Positions 1 through 7,848 of a stretch of DNA of 64,000 bases are shown here, in pieces. Every line of letters starts with the position of its first letter. Positions within the stretch are counted from its first letter, which is position 1. The stretch comes from Methylophilaceae bacterium. Its GTDB lineage: Bacteria > Pseudomonadota > Gammaproteobacteria > Burkholderiales > Methylophilaceae. Below the pieces are notes generated by a model that was given only the letters and a program-made list of their open reading frames with translations, made no database searches and was not told the DNA's origin. Both the position numbers and the translations under genes were made by a program. The DNA lies in assembly GCA_028342535.1 (NCBI GenBank), contig JAOLWQ010000001.1:327490-391489 (forward strand), given 5' to 3'.

Positions 1-296
1 GAAGCTAAAACAGCTGCTAAAAGATCAATCCAGCGTAAAGCAATATAGTGATTAATATCTAAACTAAAAACCCAAGAGGTAATAAGTGGATACATATGTA
101 AAGTCATTTGAGAGGGGATATTTTGTCCATTACTCAAAGCTGCATTTATTTCTTGAGCTATATAAGTGTAAAATCCACCATCTGGGTCTGGAAAATAAGT
201 AACAAAATGAACCCTTAAATATCCAGCAGTAAATATCGCTACAATTATTGCAATAATTAAATTAAAAGATTTTTTATTGAGGATTGTATTAAGCAT
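1..296 (-). CDS. Partial membrane protein, probable GT-C type glycosyltransferase N-terminus
   Basis: This ORF is not in the supplied track because it runs off the left edge. Reading the minus strand from an ATG gives about 98 codons without a stop (MLNTILNKKSFNLIIAIIVA...). It opens with a short basic stretch, then one hydrophobic helix (residues about 11-26), then a loop with FPDPDGGFYTYIAQEI. A first transmembrane helix followed by an acidic loop motif and a conserved Tyr/Ala segment is the pattern of GT-C fold (ArnT/PMT-like) membrane glycosyltransferases. That assignment is inference from a short fragment. Another multi-pass membrane protein family is possible. Confidence 0.6.
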   Translation of the reverse strand, partial: MLNTILNKKSFNLIIAIIVAIFTAGYLRVHFVTYFPDPDGGFYTYIAQEINAALSNGQNIPSQMTLHMYPLITSWVFSLDINHYIALRWIDLLAAVLA

Positions 297-425
297 AAAA
301 TTAAATTTTTATAAAACTACGTTTACCCAAAGTAACACCATTTAATATTAGAATACAGAATTTTATGAAAGAATCTATGTAATAAATAAATATGAATTAA
401 TATAAGTTTTTTCTGTCTATTTGAA

Positions 426-1430
426 ATGTTGAAAAAAATATTTTTATTGTTATCTATTTTCATATCTCATTACTCACATAGCTATCCGGCTCAAGCCGAA
501 TTATTTGGCCTAAGTAAATCAATGGTGCAAGTATTTGTAACATTTAAAGGAGGAGTAACTGGTTCTGGTTCCGGCATTGTGATTAAAGAAAATCATGTCG
601 CTACAAATTGCCACATTTTTGCTGATAGTGATGGCGTTAATGTAGTTAAGTTCTTTAAAACTTATACGCCAATTTCTGTTTACGCTGATTGGAAAAATGA
701 TTTATGTATTTTAAAGTTTGATAACTTACCTTTACCTTCTGTTAGCATCAGAACAACAAAAGATTTAAATTATGAGGAGAAAATTTTCTCAATGACATAT
801 CCAAATGATAACCCAATGCCTCTTCCATCTTATGGAAAAATCAAGGCGTTATATCCGTTTCAAGACAGTAATATTATAAGATCATCTGCAGGATTTACAG
901 TTGGGTCTAGTGGAGGTGCGTTATTTGACCTTAATTTTAACCTCGTAGGCATTACCACATTTAAAAGTCCTGGAAGAAGAGAAAATTATTACTATTGTCT
1001 TCCAGCTGATTGGATTAAAGAATTACTTAAAACAAAAGAGCAATTTAATTTAAAAAGTATTGCAGCTCCATTTTGGAGCTTACCTGAAAACCAAAAACCT
1101 TTTTTTATGAAAGTTGTCTTGCCTTTACAGAATGAAAATTGGCCACTTATGTTAAAAATCGCTAAAGCATGGACGCAAGCAGATGAAGAAAATGCTGATG
1201 CTTGGTACTACTTAGGCTTTGCTCAAAGTAAATTATCAAATTTAGATTTCGCTAAATTATTTTTCAAGCAAGCTATAAAATTAAATGATATGCACTTAGA
1301 TTCTTTGGTTGAACTAACTGAAATTGCAATTAAGCAAAAAGATAAATTGGAGTTTGAGAAAGTAGTAAATCTGATATCTAAAATTAATCAAGAGATAGCT
1401 AAATCTTACTTAGAAAAAATTTCATTATAA
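426..1430 (+). CDS. Secreted trypsin-like serine protease with C-terminal TPR repeats
   Basis: A signal peptide (residues 1 to about 24, ending AQA) is followed by a chymotrypsin-fold domain. The catalytic triad is visible as His63 in NCHIF, Asp92 in WKNDLCIL and Ser162 in GSSGGALFD, as in HtrA/S1C enzymes. There is no PDZ domain. Residues about 240-334 look like TPR helices (ADAWYYLGFAQSKLSNLDFAKLFFKQAIKLN). It should act in the periplasm, with the TPR part probably recruiting a partner or substrate. It stands alone and converges on the tRNA-Arg pair. No clear Shine-Dalgarno precedes the ATG. The substrate is unknown. Confidence 0.8.
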   Translation: MLKKIFLLLSIFISHYSHSYPAQAELFGLSKSMVQVFVTFKGGVTGSGSGIVIKENHVATNCHIFADSDGVNVVKFFKTYTPISVYADWKNDLCILKFDNLPLPSVSIRTTKDLNYEEKIFSMTYPNDNPMPLPSYGKIKALYPFQDSNIIRSSAGFTVGSSGGALFDLNFNLVGITTFKSPGRRENYYYCLPADWIKELLKTKEQFNLKSIAAPFWSLPENQKPFFMKVVLPLQNENWPLMLKIAKAWTQADEENADAWYYLGFAQSKLSNLDFAKLFFKQAIKLNDMHLDSLVELTEIAIKQKDKLEFEKVVNLISKINQEIAKSYLEKISL

Positions 1431-1438
1431 TCAAAAAA

Positions 1439-1515
1439 TGGCGCGCCCGAGAAGATTCGAACTCCTGACCCCTTGGTTCGAAGCCAAGTACTCTATCCAG
1501 CTGAGCTACGGGCGC
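1439..1515 (-). tRNA. tRNA-Arg (anticodon TCG)
   Basis: The minus strand folds as a full cloverleaf: acceptor GCGCCCG/CGGGCGC, anticodon stem CTTGG/CCAAG with loop CTTCGAA, T arm with GTTCGAA, discriminator G and an encoded CCA. The anticodon is TCG, which reads CGA and possibly CGG. It is identical to the neighbouring tRNA-Arg(ACG) except for the wobble base (position 1481). It lies 15 bases downstream of that copy, so the two are probably co-transcribed. A run of six T follows the CCA on the minus strand. Confidence 0.95.
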
Positions 1516-1530
1516 AAAAACATCGATAAT

Positions 1531-1607
1531 TGGCGCGCCCGAGAAGATTCGAACTCCTGACCCCTTGGTTCGTAGCCAAGTACTCTATCCAGCTGAGCTA
1601 CGGGCGC
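1531..1607 (-). tRNA. tRNA-Arg (anticodon ACG)
   Basis: This cloverleaf has the same arms as the adjacent copy, with anticodon loop CTACGAA and an encoded CCA. The ACG anticodon is the usual bacterial arginine tRNA whose A34 is deaminated to inosine by TadA, so that it reads CGU, CGC and CGA. It is the promoter-proximal member of the pair. A TATAAT lies nine bases upstream of the mature 5' end. Confidence 0.96.
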
Positions 1608-1616
1608 GTGAGCGAT

Positions 1617-1622
1617 ATTATA
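1617..1622 (-). promoter_or_regulatory. Candidate -10 element for the tRNA-Arg pair
   Basis: A perfect TATAAT on the minus strand ends nine bases before the first tRNA-Arg, a spacing that would put the transcription start just upstream of the mature 5' end. No good -35 hexamer is visible 16-18 bases further upstream. The call therefore rests on the -10 sequence and its position. Confidence 0.5.
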
Positions 1623-1657
1623 ACTTAATTTCAGTGATATTTTTGGCAGTAAATCTT

Positions 1658-2764
1658 CTACTGAGAAACTGGAAGTGTTAGAACTGGGCCAATTTTTTCT
1701 AAGTTTCCTGATTGTAAAGCGCTAATTTGGTTAAGTAGCATTAATGTGTATTTACTTTCCATATCATTATCTTTAATGAAAAACCAATGACCCCTATACT
1801 TTACTTTTACAGAAGCATTGCTAGGCTTTTCTCTTTGAGAATAAACAACAAAAAGATCTGATAAAATATTTTGCCAATTAAAATTTTGACCATCTTCTGT
1901 TTTGGTAATCTTAACTCGATTATTAATGATGTCATCATGAGGAATAAGAACCCCGTGAGATAAGAAAAATTGTATACCAGCTAATGACCTTAAGTTAACT
2001 TCAATATATTCTCCTTCTGCTCCACCAGAGAAATTGGATGTTAATGGGATAATATTATTTTTAGTAGATAAATTAAGTGCTGCTAGTAGCCTCTTAACAT
2101 CTTCTGATTCAATGAATTTTTCCCTAATGATGAGTGCAAGATTATCTCTATCACCTTGCGATTTATATCCAAAGCTAACAATATTTTTTTGCTGAAGTTG
2201 GTAAAAGATATTAGCTAATGCTTTAAATTCTTTATAGGATGGTGCAAAAGTTGGTGTTGGTCCAGATGCTTCTGATGCATTATTTATCCCATTTATTTTG
2301 TTAGCAGTTAGCCTTAATAGTCTTTCAATACTCCACCCTGATCTAGTTAGGAGTAATATTATTTCAGGCTGAATTGGGCTTAATACATTTCTTACGTAAT
2401 TAGAGCCTTGAAGGGGGAGATAGGTAATCGTTGGTTTTTCACTATAAGATCCATCGCCCCGAACACCTAAGTTATTATTATCTGTTCCTTCAAAAATATT
2501 GGCAATTAAACTACCCCCCCGTTTCCATTCAAGAGAAGTTGAAACGCTATTCACTTCTAAGATTGCAATACTATCGGCATATCTTCTTCTAACTAAATTT
2601 AATAACATTTCCTCATCATTAGTATTTGCTAGAACCTTGTTATATTCATTCCTCCCATTTTCCATGAACTCTGGGCCAAGCTGAGAACAGCCTGACAAAA
2701 CGAAAATGATCATAGCTAAGGTAATAAACCCTTGATATGCAATTTTATTGAAAGATATATTCAC
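1658..2764 (-). CDS. Uncharacterised outer-envelope lipoprotein
   Basis: The N-terminus is a lipoprotein signal: a hydrophobic stretch ending in the lipobox LSGC with Cys26. Position +2 is Ser, which favours sorting to the outer membrane. The mature part begins with a conserved-looking segment, GPEFMENGRNEYNKVL, followed by LLNLVRRRYADS. I recall this kind of sequence from uncharacterised proteobacterial lipoproteins, but I know no function for it. No enzyme motif is visible. It is monocistronic and divergent from the DUF1993 gene, with a 155-base gap containing a candidate promoter for the latter. Confidence 0.75.
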   Translation of the reverse strand: MNISFNKIAYQGFITLAMIIFVLSGCSQLGPEFMENGRNEYNKVLANTNDEEMLLNLVRRRYADSIAILEVNSVSTSLEWKRGGSLIANIFEGTDNNNLGVRGDGSYSEKPTITYLPLQGSNYVRNVLSPIQPEIILLLTRSGWSIERLLRLTANKINGINNASEASGPTPTFAPSYKEFKALANIFYQLQQKNIVSFGYKSQGDRDNLALIIREKFIESEDVKRLLAALNLSTKNNIIPLTSNFSGGAEGEYIEVNLRSLAGIQFFLSHGVLIPHDDIINNRVKITKTEDGQNFNWQNILSDLFVVYSQREKPSNASVKVKYRGHWFFIKDNDMESKYTLMLLNQISALQSGNLEKIGPVLTLPVSQ

Positions 2765-2816
2765 AGGAACATTATAGATAATTTTAACTTAATTAGCTTT
2801 TAAAATTGGTATTTAA

Positions 2817-2845
2817 TTGATAGTAAGTATTCGTAGAAGTAGTAT
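2817..2845 (+). promoter_or_regulatory. Candidate sigma70 promoter for the DUF1993-SOUL pair
   Basis: TTGATA and TAGTAT are separated by 17 bases, matching the consensus at five and four of six positions. The element lies about 75 bases upstream of the DUF1993 start, which has a GAGG ribosome site at a normal distance. In such AT-rich DNA a chance match is possible. Confidence 0.4.
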
Positions 2846-2919
2846 TAAAATACTTATTTTAATAAATATAAATTAATAAAGTTATAATAATTAGAAAATG
2901 ACTTCATGAGGATTCTAAA

Positions 2920-3432
2920 ATGGCATTATCGATGTACGAAATTTCAATACCAATGTTTATTAATAATTTTAATATTCTTTCTAATATCTTACGTAAGGCT
3001 GAAAAAGATGCTGAGAAAAGAAAAATTGAGAAGTCAGTATTCATGAATGCAAGACTAGCCCCAGACATGCTTCCACTAACAAAACAAATTCAAATTGGAA
3101 CTGATATGGTTAGATTAGGTATTGGGAGATTAGCAGATATAAAAGCCCCATCTTTTAAAGATAATGAAGTTACATTCTCTGATTTACAGAAGAGAATTAA
3201 AAAAACTATTACATTCTTAGAAAAAATTAAATCAAAGCAAATGGATGGCTCTGAGCTAAAGAAAATTGAATTATCAATAGGTAAACGTAAACTAGTTTTT
3301 AAATTTAAAAATGGATACATATATTTAAGTGAATGGATTATCCCTCACTTCTTTTTTCATATGACAACTACTTATGATATTTTGAGAGCTAATGGCGTTA
3401 ATTTGGGCAAGCGTGATTTTGTAAAAATGTAA
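2920..3432 (+). CDS. DUF1993 family protein
   Basis: The 170-residue protein has the layout of DUF1993: an N-terminal MALSMYEISIPMFINNFNILSNILRKAE helix, a central segment MNARLAPDMLPLTKQIQIGTDMV, and a C-terminal HFFFHMTTTYDILRANGVNLGKRDF. The family resembles DinB-type four-helix bundles that can hold a metal, but its role is unknown. No signal peptide is present, so it is cytoplasmic. A GAGG sits upstream of the ATG. It is followed five bases later by a SOUL gene, so the two are likely co-transcribed. Confidence 0.85.
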   Translation: MALSMYEISIPMFINNFNILSNILRKAEKDAEKRKIEKSVFMNARLAPDMLPLTKQIQIGTDMVRLGIGRLADIKAPSFKDNEVTFSDLQKRIKKTITFLEKIKSKQMDGSELKKIELSIGKRKLVFKFKNGYIYLSEWIIPHFFFHMTTTYDILRANGVNLGKRDFVKM

Positions 3433-3437
3433 TTGAT

Positions 3438-4055
3438 ATGAAAATTAAAAAACTAGTATTCCTTTCTATAATTTTTTTCTCGTCTTATCTTATGGCCACA
3501 GAAGAACCTGAATTTATTTTAATACTTAAAAATGAAAATTTTGAGATAAGACAATATAATTCCAAAATTTTGGCTCAAGTTTCAGTGAGAGGTAACTTTC
3601 ATGAAGCATCATCTGAGGGCTTTAAAGAACTTGCTGATTATATTTTTGGGAATAATTTAAGTTTGAACGGTAACACAAAAATGGATATGACAGCACCAGT
3701 AGTTTTGGAGCCTATTTCAGAGTTAATAGAGATGACAGCACCAATATTGGCTGAAGGAAAAAATAAAGAATGGGTTGTCTCTTTTGTGATGCCTAAAAAA
3801 TATACATTAGATACACTACCAAAACCAAATAACAAAAACATAAGAATTTCTAGTTTACCACCAGAAAAATATGCAGTTATCGTTTTTTCTGGACTGGTAA
3901 GAGAATCAAACTATGACGAACAAATTAATCTTCTCAATGGTTTTATAGATAATAAAAATCTTGTTACTGTAGGAAAAGTTCAAATTGCTAGATATAACCC
4001 ACCGTGGACGTTACCTTTTTTTCGTCGTAACGAATTAATGATTAGAATTAATTAG
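3438..4055 (+). CDS. SOUL-family heme-binding-like protein, exported
   Basis: A signal peptide (cleavage likely after Ala20, LMA) precedes a SOUL/HBP domain of about 180 residues. Family landmarks are the N-terminal FEIRQYNSKILAQVSVRG and two copies of the MTAP motif (MDMTAPV and EMTAPI). Some SOUL proteins bind heme or tetrapyrroles, but many bacterial members have no proven ligand. It starts five bases after the DUF1993 stop without its own clear ribosome site, suggesting translational coupling. Periplasmic location is inferred from the signal peptide. Confidence 0.88.
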   Translation: MKIKKLVFLSIIFFSSYLMATEEPEFILILKNENFEIRQYNSKILAQVSVRGNFHEASSEGFKELADYIFGNNLSLNGNTKMDMTAPVVLEPISELIEMTAPILAEGKNKEWVVSFVMPKKYTLDTLPKPNNKNIRISSLPPEKYAVIVFSGLVRESNYDEQINLLNGFIDNKNLVTVGKVQIARYNPPWTLPFFRRNELMIRIN

Positions 4056-4076
4056 ATAATTTATTTTAACTTATAA

Positions 4077-4643
4077 TCATTTTGTAAAATCAAATTTTCT
4101 GACAAAATGACAGCTATAACCATCTGGATTTTTTAAAATATATTTTTGGTGATCTTCGTTAGCCGGATAAAAGTTAGAAAAAGCAACAACCTCAGTTATA
4201 ACTGGATTTACCCATTCCTTAGATTTATCAACTAAATTAATTGCTTGGTACGCAAGATTTTTTTGATCCTCATTAGTATAAAAAATTGCTGATCTATATT
4301 GAGTACCTTTATCATTGCCTTGCTGGTTAATAGTTGTAGGATTATGCATTTTAAAGAAGTTTAAAAGTAAGTCTTTATAAGTTATTTCTTTACTATTAAA
4401 TTCAATTTTAATACTTTCTGCATGGCCGGTATCTCCCCTAGTAACTTCTTTGTAAGATACATTTTTAATGTGCCCACCAGAGAAGCCAACCTTGGTATGT
4501 AAGACACCAGGTATTTGCCTTATTAGTTCTTCAAGTCCCCAATAACAGCCACCAGCTAAGTAAGCAACTTGGGAAGATTGATTTTCTGTATTTGCTAGTA
4601 TTTGATTTGTCATAAAAATTAAAATTAAAAAAAGTTTTTTCAT
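4077..4643 (-). CDS. msrA: Peptide methionine sulfoxide reductase MsrA, exported
   Basis: MsrA reduces the S-epimer of methionine sulfoxide in proteins. The catalytic cysteine is Cys33 in GGCYWGLEE (most family members have GCFWG). The fold continues through GHAESIKIEF and QYRSAIFY. Residues 1-17 form a signal peptide (ending ILA), so this copy acts in the periplasm, not the cytoplasm. No msrB or msrP neighbour is visible. It converges on the SOUL gene with only about 20 bases between stops, and diverges from plsC upstream. Confidence 0.93.
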   Translation of the reverse strand: MKKLFLILIFMTNQILANTENQSSQVAYLAGGCYWGLEELIRQIPGVLHTKVGFSGGHIKNVSYKEVTRGDTGHAESIKIEFNSKEITYKDLLLNFFKMHNPTTINQQGNDKGTQYRSAIFYTNEDQKNLAYQAINLVDKSKEWVNPVITEVVAFSNFYPANEDHQKYILKNPDGYSCHFVRKFDFTK

Positions 4644-4721
4644 CGAAGGTTCATTAACATATAATAATTATAAATAAGTTTACATGATAGTAAGTAATGT
4701 ATGGAGGAGAATGTTTAATAA

Positions 4722-5438
4722 ATGATAAAATTTATTCTAATAATTGCTCATTTAGTTATTGGAACCTTTAGCGCATTATATATTTTGAATATTAATAATA
4801 AACAAAAAAATTTTTTTATTAAGTGGTGGTCATTAAGACTTTTAAAAATTTTTAATGTGAATTTAATTGTAAATAAAAATTTAAAAAAAATTCTGAGAAA
4901 AAAGAATTATTTAATAGTGAGTAATCATATTTCTTGGCTAGATATTTTTGTAATTAATTCAATTTGTCCAGTGACATTTGTTTCTAAATATAGTGTTTCA
5001 AAATGGCCTTTTATTGGATGGCTGGCAAAAGCAACAGACACAATATTTATTGATCGAAGTAGGATTAGTAAAATTAAAGAAACAACAATAAAAATAGAAC
5101 ACCATTTAGAGAATAAAGGAAGTATCTTTATGTTTCCAGAAGGTACATCGACAAATGGTTTATCTGTACTTCCATTTAAAAGTAACTTATTTCAATCCGC
5201 AATAAATACAAATTCTGACATTTTGCCAATAGGAATTCAATATCAACATAAAAATAAATTCACTTCAGCGCCATCATACATTGGTGATATGAGCTTAGTT
5301 GATTCAGTTCTAAATTTAATTAAGCTTGAAAAAATTGATGCAAAAATTACTATATTAAGTCCTATAAGTAAGAATAGAAGTAGAAAATTACTAGCAAAAA
5401 AAGCATATCAAATAATTAATAATTTAATAAAATCTTAA
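4722..5438 (+). CDS. PlsC-like lysophospholipid acyltransferase
   Basis: The acyltransferase motifs are clear: HX4D as NHISWLDIF (His69, Asp74), and the substrate-binding FPEGTSTNG near residue 138. The N-terminus has one hydrophobic anchor helix. The family transfers acyl chains to lysophosphatidate or related acceptors at the inner membrane. A second, different homologue sits at 36797-37504, whose gene context better fits the main plsC. This one could act on another lysolipid, such as lyso-ornithine lipid, but the sequence alone does not decide that. Its stop shares a TTAA with the convergent EamA gene. Confidence 0.85.
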   Translation: MIKFILIIAHLVIGTFSALYILNINNKQKNFFIKWWSLRLLKIFNVNLIVNKNLKKILRKKNYLIVSNHISWLDIFVINSICPVTFVSKYSVSKWPFIGWLAKATDTIFIDRSRISKIKETTIKIEHHLENKGSIFMFPEGTSTNGLSVLPFKSNLFQSAINTNSDILPIGIQYQHKNKFTSAPSYIGDMSLVDSVLNLIKLEKIDAKITILSPISKNRSRKLLAKKAYQIINNLIKS

Positions 5439-6316
5439 TTTTTTTTATTATTCTTATAAAATAATAAAGAAAAAATACCTAGCAGTATAAGAAAGTAACC
5501 AATTTTTTCAGAATTATTAGGTATTTCATTAAGCAATAGCCATGCTGATACTCCACCAGCTATTGGTGTCATTAAAGACAAAATTGAAACTGATGAAGCT
5601 TCAAGATGTTTTAAAGAAAAAAACCATAATAAATATGCAATAGCATTCACAAAAATTATATTAAATAGAACAATACATATAAAATAATTTGTCCAAATAA
5701 TTGGTTCCGAATTAACAATAAATAGAATTATAAATAAAGGAATTGAACCCCATAGCATTTGCCACGCAGTCATAGTTAGAAGATCTAATTTTGGAAACTT
5801 AATATGAATTTTCTTAGATAGAATTACACCACAAGCCCATGAAAAACCAGAAGCTAAAGCAAGTAAGCAGCTAAGTATATTATTACCTTCATTAAGGGGG
5901 TTAAAAATTATCCCTATACCTAAAAAAGATATTGCTATAGCCAGCCATTGCAAAGCACTTAATCTTTCTCTTAAGAATGGCCATGCCATCATTGCAACCC
6001 ATAGAGGCATTGTAAAAACTAATATAACGGTTTTACTTGCACCACCCTCTAATAAAGCCCATATTAGAAACCCTGTAAATCCTGTTGTTTGAAAAAGACC
6101 TAGTATAAAGAGTTTAGGTGCTTCTTTGATAAGAAGTGGTTTTTTTAATACTAAAAGAATTCCAAATAAAACAAATGCTCCAAAAAAATTTCGTATAAAT
6201 GCAAATTCTGCAGGACCAGAAAAATCTAATGCAGATTTCATAAAAGGGACATTAGCTCCCCATATTATAGAGAGTACAAATAGACCTATTATTGATAATA
6301 ATTTATTTTTTTTCAT
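5435..6316 (-). CDS. EamA/DMT-family permease
   Basis: The 293-residue protein has about ten hydrophobic segments and the internal duplication of EamA transporters. The first repeat begins SIIGLFVLSIIWGANVPFMKSAL and the second around ILSCLLALASGFSWACGVILSKK. Members export amino acids or other small metabolites. The substrate cannot be read from sequence. It lies 15 bases downstream of mxaL on the same strand and may be the last gene transcribed with the mxa cluster. Its stop overlaps the convergent acyltransferase stop. Confidence 0.88.
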   Translation of the reverse strand: MKKNKLLSIIGLFVLSIIWGANVPFMKSALDFSGPAEFAFIRNFFGAFVLFGILLVLKKPLLIKEAPKLFILGLFQTTGFTGFLIWALLEGGASKTVILVFTMPLWVAMMAWPFLRERLSALQWLAIAISFLGIGIIFNPLNEGNNILSCLLALASGFSWACGVILSKKIHIKFPKLDLLTMTAWQMLWGSIPLFIILFIVNSEPIIWTNYFICIVLFNIIFVNAIAYLLWFFSLKHLEASSVSILSLMTPIAGGVSAWLLLNEIPNNSEKIGYFLILLGIFSLLFYKNNKKN

Positions 6317-6331
6317 GAAATATTAAAAATT

Positions 6332-7303
6332 TTATTTTTGGGTTAATTTTTTGAAGGAAATTATTATGTAGTTTTCAGTGTATAAAAGAACAATTAATAA
6401 TAAAATAATAAATACACTAGGACGCTCTAATAAAAGTTCAGATTTTATTTTTTTTTGCGGTTTATTTTTAAGAATAGTTTTTACAAAAGTTTTTGAAATA
6501 TCCCCTTTAATATATTGCGCTTTTATTTGGCTCGATAATTCTATAAGGTAACTGTCGTATAATTTTGATAAATAGCGGTCATATTCGGCAGATGCAACAG
6601 AGGGGTCTGGCTCATCTTTTCCACTGTCAGAACTCCTTTCGCCAGTAGCCCCTGGGAGAGAATCATAAATATCCATACCCCAAAAACCAATAAGCATATT
6701 TCTTGAGTTATATCTGGGAACAGGAACATCATTTTCGCCACCAATACCAATAAAAATTAATTCTCTTCCTAAGCTAAAGTTATCTAGATTAACTTTATTA
6801 ATTGCATTAACTTTAGGCGCCTCATCACCATCAGTAAAAAAAAGAATTTTAGATGGAAAATTAAGGCTATCTTGCATTTTAGCTGCAGACTTAATACCAA
6901 AAGTAATTCTTGAATTACCTTTCCATGCCATCCTCCATTCAAGTTTTTGAATTGTATCTATGAGTTCATCATAATTCTTACATTTCTCTACTGGTTCTAT
7001 GATTGATGCAACATTATCAGCTGCAAATATATTGATACTAAAAAAACTCCCACATTCAGATGTGTCAATGATATTTTTAAGTAATAGTTTAGTGTACTCA
7101 ATTCTAGAAATATTTTTTTTATTGTATGTTAAATCCTCTGCATTCATTGATTGAGATACATCAACTAAAAACATATAGCTGGTGACAGATCTTTTTATTT
7201 TTAAAATTGGATTATTAATAGCGATTAAGCACAAAATAATGCTTATTATAAGAATTAATAATTCTTTTTTATTTATTATTAAATTTAATAATTTAAATCT
7301 CAT
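6332..7303 (-). CDS. mxaL: MxaL, von Willebrand factor A protein of methanol oxidation cluster
   Basis: The protein has an N-terminal membrane helix (about 13-30), a VWA domain and a C-terminal helix (about 293-312). The MIDAS metal-site motif is DVSQS (Asp48), with a later FFTDGDEAP strand. Position and architecture match MxaL, last of the R-S-A-C-K-L set that helps assemble active, calcium-loaded methanol dehydrogenase in other methylotrophs. Its start overlaps the mxaK stop by four bases. A generic BatA/BatB-type VWA protein would look similar, so the six-gene order decides the name. Confidence 0.8.
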   Translation of the reverse strand: MRFKLLNLIINKKELLILIISIILCLIAINNPILKIKRSVTSYMFLVDVSQSMNAEDLTYNKKNISRIEYTKLLLKNIIDTSECGSFFSINIFAADNVASIIEPVEKCKNYDELIDTIQKLEWRMAWKGNSRITFGIKSAAKMQDSLNFPSKILFFTDGDEAPKVNAINKVNLDNFSLGRELIFIGIGGENDVPVPRYNSRNMLIGFWGMDIYDSLPGATGERSSDSGKDEPDPSVASAEYDRYLSKLYDSYLIELSSQIKAQYIKGDISKTFVKTILKNKPQKKIKSELLLERPSVFIILLLIVLLYTENYIIISFKKLTQK

Positions 7304-7845
7304 GGTAAGCCAATTGGAATATTGCTAAGCTCTTGAACTGCCTTATCCGACATAATATCTGAAGGTTTATTAGGCATAGATGAATATAAAATACTTAAAT
7401 TAAATTTAGCTAATTTATTTATTGGATTTATCTTTAAAGCTTTCTCATATGAAATAATAGCACTCTGTAACTTATGAAAATTTTCAACTGTTAATTTCCC
7501 ATCATCACTTAATGGTTTAGATAAACCATCTTGAAGGAATAAAGTTCCAATATTGAAATAAATAATATCCATATTATTAGTTTCAGGAAATAATTTTAAA
7601 AGAACATTATATTTTTCAATGGCATTATCATATTCTCCTTGCTTACCTAGCAAGTACGCTGAAGAATATAAGCTCATTTCTTCATATTGATCACTAGTAA
7701 CTAAATCATTTTTTACTAATTGACGGTTAATTTTATTTATCGTTTTATGCTTAAAAAATTCATTTAAAGCTAAAAAAATACATATTAGTAATATGAAAAT
7801 AAAAATATAATTATTTAAATTTAATATTTTTTTTATAAATATCAT
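7300..7845 (-). CDS. mxaK: MxaK, membrane-anchored TPR protein
   Basis: This 181-residue protein has a basic N-terminus, a single membrane helix (about 12-28) and a soluble part with TPR-like helices (YDNAIEKYNVLLKLFPET, ISYEKALKINPINKLAKFNLSIL). The C-terminus is short and ends NIPIGLP. In mxa clusters the gene between the two VWA proteins is MxaK, required for methanol dehydrogenase activity in genetic studies of other species. The sequence on its own would only say membrane-anchored TPR protein. The name comes from context. Confidence 0.75.
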   Translation of the reverse strand: MIFIKKILNLNNYIFIFILLICIFLALNEFFKHKTINKINRQLVKNDLVTSDQYEEMSLYSSAYLLGKQGEYDNAIEKYNVLLKLFPETNNMDIIYFNIGTLFLQDGLSKPLSDDGKLTVENFHKLQSAIISYEKALKINPINKLAKFNLSILYSSMPNKPSDIMSDKAVQELSNIPIGLP

Positions 7846-7848
7846 CTG

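Noticed and set aside
2499-2684. 61-residue plus-strand ORF from the track
   Set aside because: Lies entirely antisense inside the lipoprotein gene and has no domain or ribosome site. It is a shadow frame, as are the other short track ORFs antisense to identified genes.
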